From assembly GCA_902567235.1 (NCBI GenBank), contig CACFLX010000010.1, positions 1-50,841 of the forward strand: a stretch of DNA of 50,841 bases, read 5' to 3'. Shown here in pieces: positions 19,332-27,308 of the stretch. Origin of the DNA: an uncultured Pelagibacteraceae bacterium (GTDB taxonomy: Bacteria > Pseudomonadota > Alphaproteobacteria > Pelagibacterales > Pelagibacteraceae). Made by a program: the position numbers and the translations under genes. How positions within the stretch are numbered: the stretch's first letter is position 1; every line of letters begins with the position of its first letter. Under the pieces are notes generated by a model. That model did no database searches. It was not told where the DNA came from and saw nothing but the letters and a program-made list of their open reading frames with translations.

Positions 19332-19994
19332 TTAAATTATATCAATCAATTTACTAAGATTTTCAATTTGATATTTTGGCACATAATCTAATTTATCAAA
19401 AATACTATTTTTTCTATTTACCCAGACAGGATTGAAACCATAATTTCCGCCAGCAGATACATCCCAAGTATTTGCACTTAAATATGCAACTTCATTTTTT
19501 TGTATTTGGTATTTTTGAATTGGAATATTGTAAACTTTTGGATGTGGTTTATAAACTTTAACCTCTTCAATTGAAAAAATATCATTAAAAATATTATCTA
19601 AATTATTGCTTTTAACTAATTCATTTAATAAAGACGGCGTTCCATTAGAAAGGATAGCCAGCTTATAATTTTTTTTTTTAAGTTCATTTAAAACGCCTTT
19701 TACTTCTGAAAAAGTAGACAGAACTTTGTAAAGGTTTAATAATTCATTTTTCATCGACGGATCTATTTTAAAAATTTGCATAGATTTATCTAAACTATCC
19801 TCTGTTACTTTCCAAAAATTTTCATGTCTATTCATTAAGGTTCTTAACCAAGTATACTCTAGCTGAGTTGTTCTCCAGTAATTTGCAAAACCTTCCCACT
19901 TATCTCCAATTTTATCTTTACATTTCTCTGCAGCTGAATTGACATCAAATAATGTGCCATATGCATCAAATATGATTGCTTTAATATTTTTCAT
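19332..19994 (-). CDS. HAD hydrolase, haloacid dehalogenase type II
   Basis: A 220-aa HAD protein. It has IIFDAYGTLFDVNSA (nucleophile Asp near residue 10), LAILSNGTPSLL (motif II), KVYKPHPKVYNIP (motif III Lys) and LSANTWDVSAGGNYGF (motif IV). The DAYGTLFD and SANxWD patterns are typical of L-2-haloacid dehalogenases rather than phosphatases. Real activity could be on natural halogenated acids or an unknown substrate. It is first in the run with pirin and qor, and its start is only 16 bp from the divergent rsmE start. Confidence 0.9.
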   Translation of the reverse strand: MKNIKAIIFDAYGTLFDVNSAAEKCKDKIGDKWEGFANYWRTTQLEYTWLRTLMNRHENFWKVTEDSLDKSMQIFKIDPSMKNELLNLYKVLSTFSEVKGVLNELKKKNYKLAILSNGTPSLLNELVKSNNLDNIFNDIFSIEEVKVYKPHPKVYNIPIQKYQIQKNEVAYLSANTWDVSAGGNYGFNPVWVNRKNSIFDKLDYVPKYQIENLSKLIDII

Positions 19995-20010
19995 AAATTA
20001 ACTTGTATAT

Positions 20011-20712
20011 ATGAGTAATATTAGATTATTTTTTGAAAAAAGTTTATCATTAAATTTTAATTCTAAATTAGACAAAACCCAATCACATTATTTGTCAAAA
20101 GTAATGAGAATAAATGTAGGTCAAAGTTTCTCTTTATTTAATCAAAGCGGAGAATGGGAAGCAAAAGTACAAAGTATACTCAAAGGGATTGTTGAATTTT
20201 CTATTATAAAAAAATTAAGATCAGCAAGCAATGAAAAAGAAATTTGGTTAGCGTTTGCACCAATTAAATTAAATTACTTAAATTTAATGATACAAAAGGC
20301 AACTGAAATTGGGGTAACGAGATTTATTCCAATATTGACAGAAAGAACAATAGTTAGAAAATTAAATGAAAAAAGAATTAATAAAATTATTATCGAAGCA
20401 TCTGAACAGAGTAATAGATTAAAAGTTCCATCTTTAGATAAACTTACAAAGCTAGACACTTTCTTAAAATCCAATCAAAATACAAATATAATTTTTGGAG
20501 ATTTAAATACGGATAACAAAAAAATAGATTTTAATGATAAAGATCCATTATGTATCCTGATAGGACCAGAGGGAGATTTTTCAATAAAAGAAAGAGAAAA
20601 TATTTTAAAACTAAAAAATATACTTCCACTTAAAATAAATGATAATATTTTAAGATCAGAAACAGCTGCGATTTCAATGATATCAATAATAAGTTTTAAT
20701 TTATTATCTTAA
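20011..20712 (+). CDS. rsmE: 16S rRNA (uracil-1498-N3)-methyltransferase RsmE
   Basis: A 233-aa SPOUT-class methyltransferase that modifies U1498 of 16S rRNA. The PUA-like N-terminus has SHYLSKVMRINVGQSF. The catalytic knot region shows the family's KATEIGVTRFIPILTERT, EASEQSNRL, LIGPEGDFS and the C-terminal LRSETAAISMIS. The length is normal. It is divergent from the dehalogenase gene (16 bp apart) and its 3' end overlaps convergent SCO1 by 9 bp. Confidence 0.96.
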   Translation: MSNIRLFFEKSLSLNFNSKLDKTQSHYLSKVMRINVGQSFSLFNQSGEWEAKVQSILKGIVEFSIIKKLRSASNEKEIWLAFAPIKLNYLNLMIQKATEIGVTRFIPILTERTIVRKLNEKRINKIIIEASEQSNRLKVPSLDKLTKLDTFLKSNQNTNIIFGDLNTDNKKIDFNDKDPLCILIGPEGDFSIKERENILKLKNILPLKINDNILRSETAAISMISIISFNLLS

Positions 20713-21294
20713 ATATTTATTTATATTTTTAAAAATATCTTCGTAGTCTGCATGATGACTGATTCTACTAAGATATTTTCCATCTTTTAATAAAATAATA
20801 GATGAGCTATGATTTATTAAATAGTTACCATCTTCAGTAAAAATTTTTTCAGAAAGAACTCCCCAAGATTTTGACATAAGAAATACTTTTTTTGGATCTC
20901 CAGTAATTCCATAAATTTTATTCTCAAATGAATTTAAATAATCTTTTATAACTTGAGGACTATCTCTTTCAGGATCTATGCTAACAAAAAAAACTTTAAA
21001 TTTATCTTTCTTTTCTTGATCTAAATTTTTTATGGCTAAGTCTAAATTATTTAGTGTCATTGGACATACATCTGGACAATTGGTAAAACCAAAAAAAACT
21101 GCAGTCAAAGGTCCTTCAAAAGAGGATTCTGTTATAATATCATTATTTACATCATTTAATGAAAAAGAAGATCCTTGAAATTTTTTAACATATTCATTTT
21201 CTTTTTTTTCTATGGATAAGAATATAGGCAACATAACAAATAGAAAAATAATTAAACAACCTATAATAATTGTTATTGAAGTTTTTAAATTCAT
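20704..21294 (-). CDS. SCO1/SenC-type copper chaperone for cytochrome oxidase
   Basis: A 196-aa membrane-anchored thioredoxin-fold protein with one N-terminal helix. The copper site is visible: NCPDVCPMT with Cys73 and Cys77, plus a conserved His in NYLINHSSS (near 163). It delivers copper to the CuA centre of oxidase subunit II. It sits next to the oxidase genes and is divergent from the extra subunit-III-like gene with 36 bp between, which fits this role well. Confidence 0.95.
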   Translation of the reverse strand: MNLKTSITIIIGCLIIFLFVMLPIFLSIEKKENEYVKKFQGSSFSLNDVNNDIITESSFEGPLTAVFFGFTNCPDVCPMTLNNLDLAIKNLDQEKKDKFKVFFVSIDPERDSPQVIKDYLNSFENKIYGITGDPKKVFLMSKSWGVLSEKIFTEDGNYLINHSSSIILLKDGKYLSRISHHADYEDIFKNINKYLR

Positions 21295-21330
21295 TGTTGC
21301 AAAATAATATATACTAACTATATAAATATC

Positions 21331-22011
21331 ATGACCTCTATTATAAAGAAACTATTTGGCACACTTTTAGAAAAACCTTGGGAAGAAAGTCAGGCTTTAA
21401 TTGATAATAAGCATGTTGGAAAAACTTTCGGTGTTACTAATCAAATGTCAGCGGTGATTATAATATTTGGAATAAGTACTGCGATATTTAGCTTAATTTT
21501 TACCGCTTATCTTTATTCGATACCTCCAGAACAAGATACAACATTAATTTTGAAAAATAAGTTGCTGTGGATTAATACTTTGGTTTTAATCTTTGTTACT
21601 TATTTTTTTAATAAAATAAGTAAAGATTTAAAGAACAATTTAACCAATAAAATAAAAAATAATATAGTTATTGTTGGAGCTTTAAGTTATTTTTTTTTAT
21701 TTTTACAAATTATACTTTGGTATCAATTAATGAAACAAGGTCATTTTGTTTCAACAAATAATTATTTTTCTTCATACTATATTTTTACAGCATTGCATGG
21801 ATTACATTTGTTAGGTGGTCTATTTTTTTGGGGCAAAATAAGCTCAAGAATATTTAAATTGAAAGAGAAAGATTATGTTAAAGAGACAAGTAACCTACAA
21901 GCATTATCTCTTTATTGGTTATTTTTATTTATTGTTTGGTTAGTATTTTTTGGGATTATGTTTATTTACAATGATTCAGTTATAGCTTGGTGCAAATCAT
22001 TAATTGCTTAA
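21331..22011 (+). CDS. Heme-copper oxidase subunit III-like protein (extra copy)
   Basis: A 226-aa membrane protein with about five helices. It resembles oxidase subunit III (CoxC/CyoC/NorE family), especially FTALHGLHLLGGLFFW, a GQHFVSTNNYF-like loop (actual GHFVSTNNYF), and the last helices ending near SLYWLFLFIVWLVFF. A canonical coxC lies about 3 kb downstream, so this is a second, diverged subunit III. It may replace or complement CoxC, or act in assembly or in another oxidase or NO reductase. It lies between SCO1 (divergent) and a minus-strand twin-TM gene, so it is not in the coxBAC transcript itself. Confidence 0.8.
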   Translation: MTSIIKKLFGTLLEKPWEESQALIDNKHVGKTFGVTNQMSAVIIIFGISTAIFSLIFTAYLYSIPPEQDTTLILKNKLLWINTLVLIFVTYFFNKISKDLKNNLTNKIKNNIVIVGALSYFFLFLQIILWYQLMKQGHFVSTNNYFSSYYIFTALHGLHLLGGLFFWGKISSRIFKLKEKDYVKETSNLQALSLYWLFLFIVWLVFFGIMFIYNDSVIAWCKSLIA

Positions 22012-22017
22012 AAAAAA

Positions 22018-22209
22018 TTATAAAAACAATACCAATATAACTCCAACAACTGCTATTATAGTCAGCAATATATTTACAGACTTCAAATATTTTTTTGTTC
22101 TTGAATTGGTTTCCTTTTTTGAGAATGCTCCTGCACCTAAAGAAATAACGAAATAAAATAATAAAACCAGTATTAGAATAACAGCTAAAATTTCGATTTT
22201 TCCGAGCAT
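22018..22209 (-). CDS. Small twin-transmembrane protein (HIG1/DUF2909-like)
   Basis: A 63-aa protein consisting of two hydrophobic helices (about 6-28 and 43-63) joined by a basic loop, KKETNSRTKKYLKS. This layout resembles HIG1-domain or DUF2909-type twin-TM proteins that occur beside cytochrome oxidase genes. It is encoded on the opposite strand inside the oxidase locus, 6 bp from the convergent subunit-III-like gene and 88 bp upstream of coxB. A role in oxidase assembly or stability is an inference from context. It could also be an unrelated small membrane protein. Confidence 0.62.
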   Translation of the reverse strand: MLGKIEILAVILILVLLFYFVISLGAGAFSKKETNSRTKKYLKSVNILLTIIAVVGVILVLFL

Positions 22210-22297
22210 ATAATCATTGTTATATTTGATATTTTGGCAGATTCTTAAGACATTTTGTCATAGGTTTTTATGTGATATTTATTCTATATAGGCTGAT

Positions 22298-23134
22298 ATG
22301 CACGTAGGTATTATATTCTTTTTAGTAATTCTTGGATCAGTATTGTTCCATATTTTTACTCCATGGTATTGGACAGATGTTGCTTCAAACTGGGGAGGAA
22401 TGGATGATACCATTACTTTAACATTCTGGATTGGCGGAGGAGTCTTTATAGCTGTTTGTCTTTTCATGGTTTACTGCGTTTTTAAATTTTCTTATAAAAA
22501 AGAAAGAAAAGCAGAATACAAACCTGAAGATAAAAAATTAGAAAAAATACTTACTTGGGCAACAACGTTAGGTGTTGCAGCTCTTTTAGCTCCAGGATTA
22601 ATAATTTGGAATCAGTATGTTAATGTTCCAAAAAATGCAATTGAGATAGATGTAATGGCATGGCAATGGGGATGGCAATATAGGCTGCCAGGTGAAGACG
22701 GAAAATTAGGAACTACAAAAGTAGTTAATATAAATGATGATAATCCATTTGGAATTAATTTAGATGACCCATTTGGAAATGACGATGTAATGATTCAAAG
22801 TGATGTAATAAATTTAGAAAACAATAGACCAGTTAAAATATTATTGAGATCAGTTGATGTGCTTCATAACTGGTATGTTCCTCAATTTAGAGCAAAAATG
22901 GATGCAGTTCCAGGTATTGTAACCTATTATTGGTTTGAGCCTAATAAAACTGGTGAGTTTGAAGTTTTGTGTGCTGAATATTGTGGAGTTGGACATTATG
23001 CTATGAGAGGTGGAGTAGAAGTGCAAGATAAACAGGACTATGATAATTGGCTTCAACAACAAGAAACATTTTCAGATTTAATAGCAAAACAAAAGATTTT
23101 AGAAAACGAAAAAACAAAATTGGCAAAAAAATAA
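22298..23134 (+). CDS. coxB: Cytochrome c oxidase subunit II (CuA), three-helix variant
   Basis: A 278-aa subunit that accepts electrons from cytochrome c. The CuA site is complete: the His in DVLHNWYVPQFRAKMD (near 188) and CAEYCGVGHYAM (about 225-236), with the electron-entry aromatic stretch MAWQWGWQYRLPG (near 124-136). The N-terminus differs from textbook CoxB: a first helix (3-22), a SNWGGMDDTITL loop, then the usual two helices (about 39-63 and 85-105). I recall a proteobacterial CoxB subtype with this SNWG.MDDTI layout, so it is a variant and not damage. It starts the coxB-coxA-coxC operon. Confidence 0.96.
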   Translation: MHVGIIFFLVILGSVLFHIFTPWYWTDVASNWGGMDDTITLTFWIGGGVFIAVCLFMVYCVFKFSYKKERKAEYKPEDKKLEKILTWATTLGVAALLAPGLIIWNQYVNVPKNAIEIDVMAWQWGWQYRLPGEDGKLGTTKVVNINDDNPFGINLDDPFGNDDVMIQSDVINLENNRPVKILLRSVDVLHNWYVPQFRAKMDAVPGIVTYYWFEPNKTGEFEVLCAEYCGVGHYAMRGGVEVQDKQDYDNWLQQQETFSDLIAKQKILENEKTKLAKK

Positions 23135-23166
23135 ATTAAATGGTAAAAAATATATAAAGGAAACAA

Positions 23167-25005
23167 ATGTCAGAAGATTTTAATGATAATAAAACAATAC
23201 AAGCTCAATCTTCAGAGGCTATTTCAGGAGGAGGATCAGGAATAGCAACAGATGCAGACTATGTAAGACCTGCAGAAGTTGCTGATCAAGATTTGTATCA
23301 TGGGCATAGCTTTATAACTAAATGGATTTTTTGCCAGGATGCAAAAGTTATCGGAGTACAATATTTTCTTTTAGCTACTTTTACAGGAATAATTGGTTTA
23401 ATTCTTTCTTGGTTAATGCGTTTACAATTGGGCTTTCCAGAATTAGTTCCTTTCATGACTGCAGAGCATTATTATCAATTTGTAACGATGCACGGAATGA
23501 TAATGGTAGTTTATTTTTTAACTGCACTGTTTTTAGGTGGATTTGGAAATTATTTAATACCATTGATGGTTGGTGCAAGAGATATGGTTTTTCCTTATCT
23601 TAACATGGTAAGTTTTTGGAGTTTTTTTGTTGCGGTAGGAGTTTTATTAGCAAGTTTTTTTGTTCCAGGTGGGCCAACAGGTTCAGGCTGGACACTTTAT
23701 CCTCCTCAAGCAATTTTAGAAGGTACTCCGGGATCGGGATGGGGAATAATGTTGATGTGTATATCCCTTATTTTATTTGTAGCCGGATTTACCATGGGTG
23801 GTTTAAACTATTTAATTACGGTACTTCAAGCTAGAACAAGAGGAATGACATTGATGAGAATGCCCCTAACTGTTTGGGGAATTTTTACTGCTACAGTATT
23901 AGCAATGCTAGCTTTTCCAGCATTATTGGTAGGTGCATTAATGATGAGCTTAGACAATGTACTTGGAACAAGCTTTTTCATGCCAACCATATTAAAAGCA
24001 GGAGAAGTTTTAGAATACGGTGGCGGAAGCCCTATTCTTTTTCAACATCTATTCTGGTTCTTTGGACACCCCGAAGTTTATATAGTTGCACTACCTGCAT
24101 TTGGAATAATTTCAGATTTAATTTCCGTTCACGCTAGAAAAAATATTTTTGGTTATAGAATGATGGTTTGGGCCATAGTTGGTATAGGCGCATTAAGCTT
24201 TTTTGTATGGGCACACCACATGTATGTTAGCGGAATGAATCCTTGGTTTGGATTCTTTTTTGCAACTACCACTCTTATAATAGCTGTCCCTACAGCAATG
24301 AAAGTTTATAACTGGATCCTAACACTTTGGAGAGGAAACATTAGACTTAATACTGTGATGTTATGGTGTTTAGGTTTCATTGTTACTTTTGTAAACGGCG
24401 GAATTACAGGAATTTTCTTAGGAAATGTTAGCGTAGATGTTCCATTGTCTGACACTTACTTTGTTATTGCACACTTTCATATGGTAATGGGTATTGCTCC
24501 ACTTATGGTAATTATGGGAGCTGTCTACCACTGGTTTCCTTTAGTAGCCGGAAGATTCTTGGATGAAAAATTAGGAAAATGGCACTTCTGGTTGACTTTT
24601 TTAGGTGCTTATTCAATTTATTTCCCAATGCACTATTTAGGATTTATTGGAGTACCTAGAAGATATTTTGAAATGTATGACAGTCCATATGTTACATCTG
24701 CTGTTGGAATGAATGAATTTATTAGTTTAGCAGCCTTTATAGTTGGTGCTGCACAATTTATTTTAATTTACAATATTATTAAAACTTTAAAGACAGGAAA
24801 ACCAGCAGGACATAATCCTTGGCAAGCTTGCTCACTAGAATGGTTAACACCAACAGTTCCACCTGAACATGGTAATTGGGGTGATAGACTTCCAACAGTT
24901 CATAGATGGGCTTATGATTTCAGCGTTCCTGGAGCTAAAGAAGATTTTATAACTCAAACTACACCACCAAGTGAAGTGGCGCATACGAAAGTAGAAAAAA
25001 CATAA
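23167..25005 (+). CDS. coxA: Cytochrome c oxidase subunit I (A1-type heme-copper oxidase)
   Basis: A 612-aa catalytic subunit with about twelve helices, a long polar N-terminal extension (about 50 aa) and a polar C-terminal tail. It has the heme ligand His in TMHGM (near 108), the D-channel GARDMVFPYLN, FGHPEVYIV with the A1-type Glu (near 300-308), the CuB histidines in WAHHMYVSG (near 347), and HFHMVMG (near 435). It reduces O2 to water and pumps protons. A clear AAGGAAA ribosome site precedes the ATG, 32 bp after coxB, consistent with strong expression. Several plus-strand open frames inside it are shadows. Confidence 0.98.
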   Translation: MSEDFNDNKTIQAQSSEAISGGGSGIATDADYVRPAEVADQDLYHGHSFITKWIFCQDAKVIGVQYFLLATFTGIIGLILSWLMRLQLGFPELVPFMTAEHYYQFVTMHGMIMVVYFLTALFLGGFGNYLIPLMVGARDMVFPYLNMVSFWSFFVAVGVLLASFFVPGGPTGSGWTLYPPQAILEGTPGSGWGIMLMCISLILFVAGFTMGGLNYLITVLQARTRGMTLMRMPLTVWGIFTATVLAMLAFPALLVGALMMSLDNVLGTSFFMPTILKAGEVLEYGGGSPILFQHLFWFFGHPEVYIVALPAFGIISDLISVHARKNIFGYRMMVWAIVGIGALSFFVWAHHMYVSGMNPWFGFFFATTTLIIAVPTAMKVYNWILTLWRGNIRLNTVMLWCLGFIVTFVNGGITGIFLGNVSVDVPLSDTYFVIAHFHMVMGIAPLMVIMGAVYHWFPLVAGRFLDEKLGKWHFWLTFLGAYSIYFPMHYLGFIGVPRRYFEMYDSPYVTSAVGMNEFISLAAFIVGAAQFILIYNIIKTLKTGKPAGHNPWQACSLEWLTPTVPPEHGNWGDRLPTVHRWAYDFSVPGAKEDFITQTTPPSEVAHTKVEKT

Positions 25006-25015
25006 ACATTAAATC

Positions 25016-25726
25016 ATGTCTGATCTTAAAATAGAAGGCTACGAATTTAAACCCGGTTTTAAAGGAATGGCGAAGGACACTGGTTCTGATCAAACCATGT
25101 TCAAAGGTGTTCATTGGGGTAAGGCAATGATGTGGATCTTTTTGTTAAGTGATACCTTTATATTTAGTTGTTTTTTAATTTCATACATGAAGGGTAGAGG
25201 ATCAACTATAATTGATTGGCCTAATCCAAGTGAAGTTTTTGGGTTACATGTATTCGGTGTAGATGTTCCTTTGTTACTTATTGCTATCATGACATTTGTT
25301 TTAATCACAAGCAGTGGAACTATGGCTCTTGCGGTAAAATATGGTTATGAAAAAAATAAAAAAATGTGTGGATGGCTTATATTAGCCACAGCTATTGGGG
25401 GACTTACTTTTGTTGGTATGCAAGCATTTGAATGGGGTAAATTAATCCATGAAGGTGTAAGACCTTGGGAAAACCCTTTTGGTGCACCACAATTTGGATC
25501 TTTTTTCTTCATGATAACTGGATTTCACGGTACTCACGTTTCAATAGGTGTAATTTTTCTTTTCATTTATGCTTATAAAACTTTTGCAGGTCATTACGAT
25601 GAAGGTAAAAGAGGCTGGTTTACAACAATGAAAGGTGACTATGTCGAAATTGAAATCTTAGGATTATATTGGCACTTTGTAGATTTAGTATGGGTATTTA
25701 TTTTTGCATTCTTTTATTTATGGTAA
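25016..25726 (+). CDS. coxC: Cytochrome c oxidase subunit III
   Basis: A 236-aa membrane subunit with about five helices, shorter than the seven-helix form of classical aa3 oxidases. Characteristic segments are MMWIFLLSDTFIFSCFLISY, the helix-loop FVGMQAFEWGKLIHEGVRPW, and TGFHGTHVSIGVIFLF (near 170-185), ending in the typical LGLYWHFVDLVWVFIFAFFYLW-type helix (quoted in part: YWHFVDLVWVFIF). It stabilises the catalytic core and the proton uptake path. It follows coxA by 10 bp and precedes the subunit IV gene by 8 bp. Confidence 0.96.
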   Translation: MSDLKIEGYEFKPGFKGMAKDTGSDQTMFKGVHWGKAMMWIFLLSDTFIFSCFLISYMKGRGSTIIDWPNPSEVFGLHVFGVDVPLLLIAIMTFVLITSSGTMALAVKYGYEKNKKMCGWLILATAIGGLTFVGMQAFEWGKLIHEGVRPWENPFGAPQFGSFFFMITGFHGTHVSIGVIFLFIYAYKTFAGHYDEGKRGWFTTMKGDYVEIEILGLYWHFVDLVWVFIFAFFYLW

Positions 25727-25734
25727 ATTGAAAT

Positions 25735-26070
25735 ATGGACAAAACGAAAAAACAAGAACAAACATCAACACATAAGATTGGAATATATCTTTGGATATGG
25801 GGATTATTATTCGTTCTAAGTTTTTTTTCATACATGGTTGATTGGTATCAATTCCAAGGTATGCTCAGATGGTCTTTAATTTTATTCTTTATGTTTTTAA
25901 AAGCTGGGTTGATTATGGCATTTTTTATGCATTTATATTGGGAAAGATACGCATTGGTTAATGTTCTTTTATGGCCTATGACAGCAATAGCTTGTTTTAT
26001 ATTTCTTATGGTTGCAGAATTTGAATATACTGTTTTTACTAGATTTTTTTATTTTGTTGTAGGAGGATAA
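25735..26070 (+). CDS. Cytochrome c oxidase subunit IV-like protein (CtaF/COX4 type)
   Basis: A 111-aa protein with three predicted helices. The pattern KAGLIMAFFMHLYWERYALVN (quoted in part: AFFMHLYWERY) is typical of the small prokaryotic oxidase subunit IV family, in which FxMHL follows the second helix. It is thought to sit at the periphery and help fold the CuB site. It lies in the coxB-coxA-coxC operon, 8 bp after coxC. Assignment is from this motif plus context. Confidence 0.85.
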   Translation: MDKTKKQEQTSTHKIGIYLWIWGLLFVLSFFSYMVDWYQFQGMLRWSLILFFMFLKAGLIMAFFMHLYWERYALVNVLLWPMTAIACFIFLMVAEFEYTVFTRFFYFVVGG

Positions 26071-26076
26071 AAATTT

Positions 26077-26343
26077 ATGGATGGATATACAATATTAGCT
26101 GGTTTTTTAATTTTTTTTCTTATATTTATTTACCTAACTTGGTTTGGATTCTCGGTGAAAGTAGAAAATGAAAAAGAAGAACCAACATCAGAAATAAAAA
26201 TTAATCCTTACGACAATCTTCCTTTGAGCAGAAGATTTATTGATAAGAAAAATTCGAAAGTAGGAATTTTTGATTTAGGTAATCATATTCTTATTATTGG
26301 AGTAATTTTATTAGTTGTATTTGTTAGCTTGAACGTAGATTAG
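26077..26343 (+). CDS. Uncharacterised 88-aa membrane protein of the oxidase operon
   Basis: An 88-aa protein with a helix at about 5-25, a charged middle part (KVENEKEEPTSEIK, then NPYDNLPLSRRFID) and a second helix at about 69-86. I do not recognise the family. It sits 6 bp after the subunit IV gene and 2 bp before ctaB, and an AGGAGG-like sequence lies about 10 bp before the ATG. Its position makes an oxidase-associated subunit or assembly factor likely, but this is inference. Confidence 0.8.
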   Translation: MDGYTILAGFLIFFLIFIYLTWFGFSVKVENEKEEPTSEIKINPYDNLPLSRRFIDKKNSKVGIFDLGNHILIIGVILLVVFVSLNVD

Positions 26344-26345
26344 TT

Positions 26346-27260
26346 TTGAGTACTATTACCTCAAAAAATAAAGGCTCGGTATTTTTAAATACTTCATCTT
26401 ATTTAAAATCTTTATTATTATTAATGAAACCAAGGGTTATGTCTTTGGTTATATTTACATGTGCCGTAGGATTATTAACTTCTCAAACAACAATTCCTTT
26501 ATTTGATTCATTGATAAGTATTTTCTTTGTTACCATAGGAGCAGGTGCGGCCGGAGCACTTAATATGTGGTATGAGGCTGACCTGGATAAACTAATGACA
26601 AGAACTTGTCTAAGACCAATACCAACTGGAAAAATCAATAGGCAACATGCTTTAATATTTGGCGTGGCTCTATCAATTATTTCAGTTTGTGGACTTTATT
26701 ATTTTTCAAATCTCTTGTCGGCATTTTTATTATTAGTAACTATTTCATTTTATCTTTTTGTTTACACAATTTGGTTAAAGAGAAAAACACCCCAGAACAT
26801 TGTTATTGGAGGAGCCTCAGGTGCTTTACCTCCAGTTATAGGTTGGACCATTGCAACAAACTCTTTAACGATTGAGCCTATTACATTTTTTTTAATTATA
26901 TTTTATTGGACACCATCACATTTTTGGGCCTTAAGCCTCTATAAAGCTGAAGATTATTCAAAGGCAAAAATTCCAATGCTTCCAATTACAAATGGAATTG
27001 AAGAAACAAAGAAAAAAATATTTGTTTATTCTTTGTTTATGCTGCCCGTGATTATATTGCCATATATCATAGGTTTTACTGGCAAAATGTTTCTTGTCAG
27101 TTCTTTAGCACTTACCGTTTACTATAATTACATCTGTTATGATTTATATAAATTTAAAAAAGATAAATTTGATTTAAATAAAGCAAAAAAAGTCTTTGGA
27201 TATTCAATTTTATATTTATTTTTAATTTTTGTATTATTCTTAATCGATAGTTTAATTTAA
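26346..27260 (+). CDS. ctaB: Protoheme IX farnesyltransferase (heme O synthase)
   Basis: A 304-aa UbiA-superfamily enzyme with about nine helices; it farnesylates heme B to heme O for the oxidase. It has the start LLLLMKPRVMSLVIFTCAVG (near residues 23-42), NMWYEADLDKLMTRT (first Asp-rich motif, near 76-90) followed by RPIPTGKI, and YWTPSHFWALSLYKAEDY (second motif). The frame opens with TTG at 26346; no earlier ATG is available, and the next ATG would cut into the conserved MKPRV region, so TTG is the likely start. It ends the oxidase operon; thrC follows 48 bp later. Confidence 0.95.
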   Translation: MSTITSKNKGSVFLNTSSYLKSLLLLMKPRVMSLVIFTCAVGLLTSQTTIPLFDSLISIFFVTIGAGAAGALNMWYEADLDKLMTRTCLRPIPTGKINRQHALIFGVALSIISVCGLYYFSNLLSAFLLLVTISFYLFVYTIWLKRKTPQNIVIGGASGALPPVIGWTIATNSLTIEPITFFLIIFYWTPSHFWALSLYKAEDYSKAKIPMLPITNGIEETKKKIFVYSLFMLPVIILPYIIGFTGKMFLVSSLALTVYYNYICYDLYKFKKDKFDLNKAKKVFGYSILYLFLIFVLFLIDSLI

Positions 27261-27308
27261 GGATTGCGCCTCAAAAAAATTCCGCTAGAGTGTTTATGAA
27301 TACCCTAG

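Noticed and set aside
22249-22290. Inverted repeat GACA-TTT-TGTC and TTGTCA box before coxB as an operator or promoter
   Set aside because: Only 4-bp arms and no good -10 at 16-18 bp; could be chance in this AT-rich gap.
23322-24137. Several long plus-strand frames inside coxA
   Set aside because: Shadow frames of a highly conserved gene in a different phase; Ser/Phe/Cys-rich, no family features.
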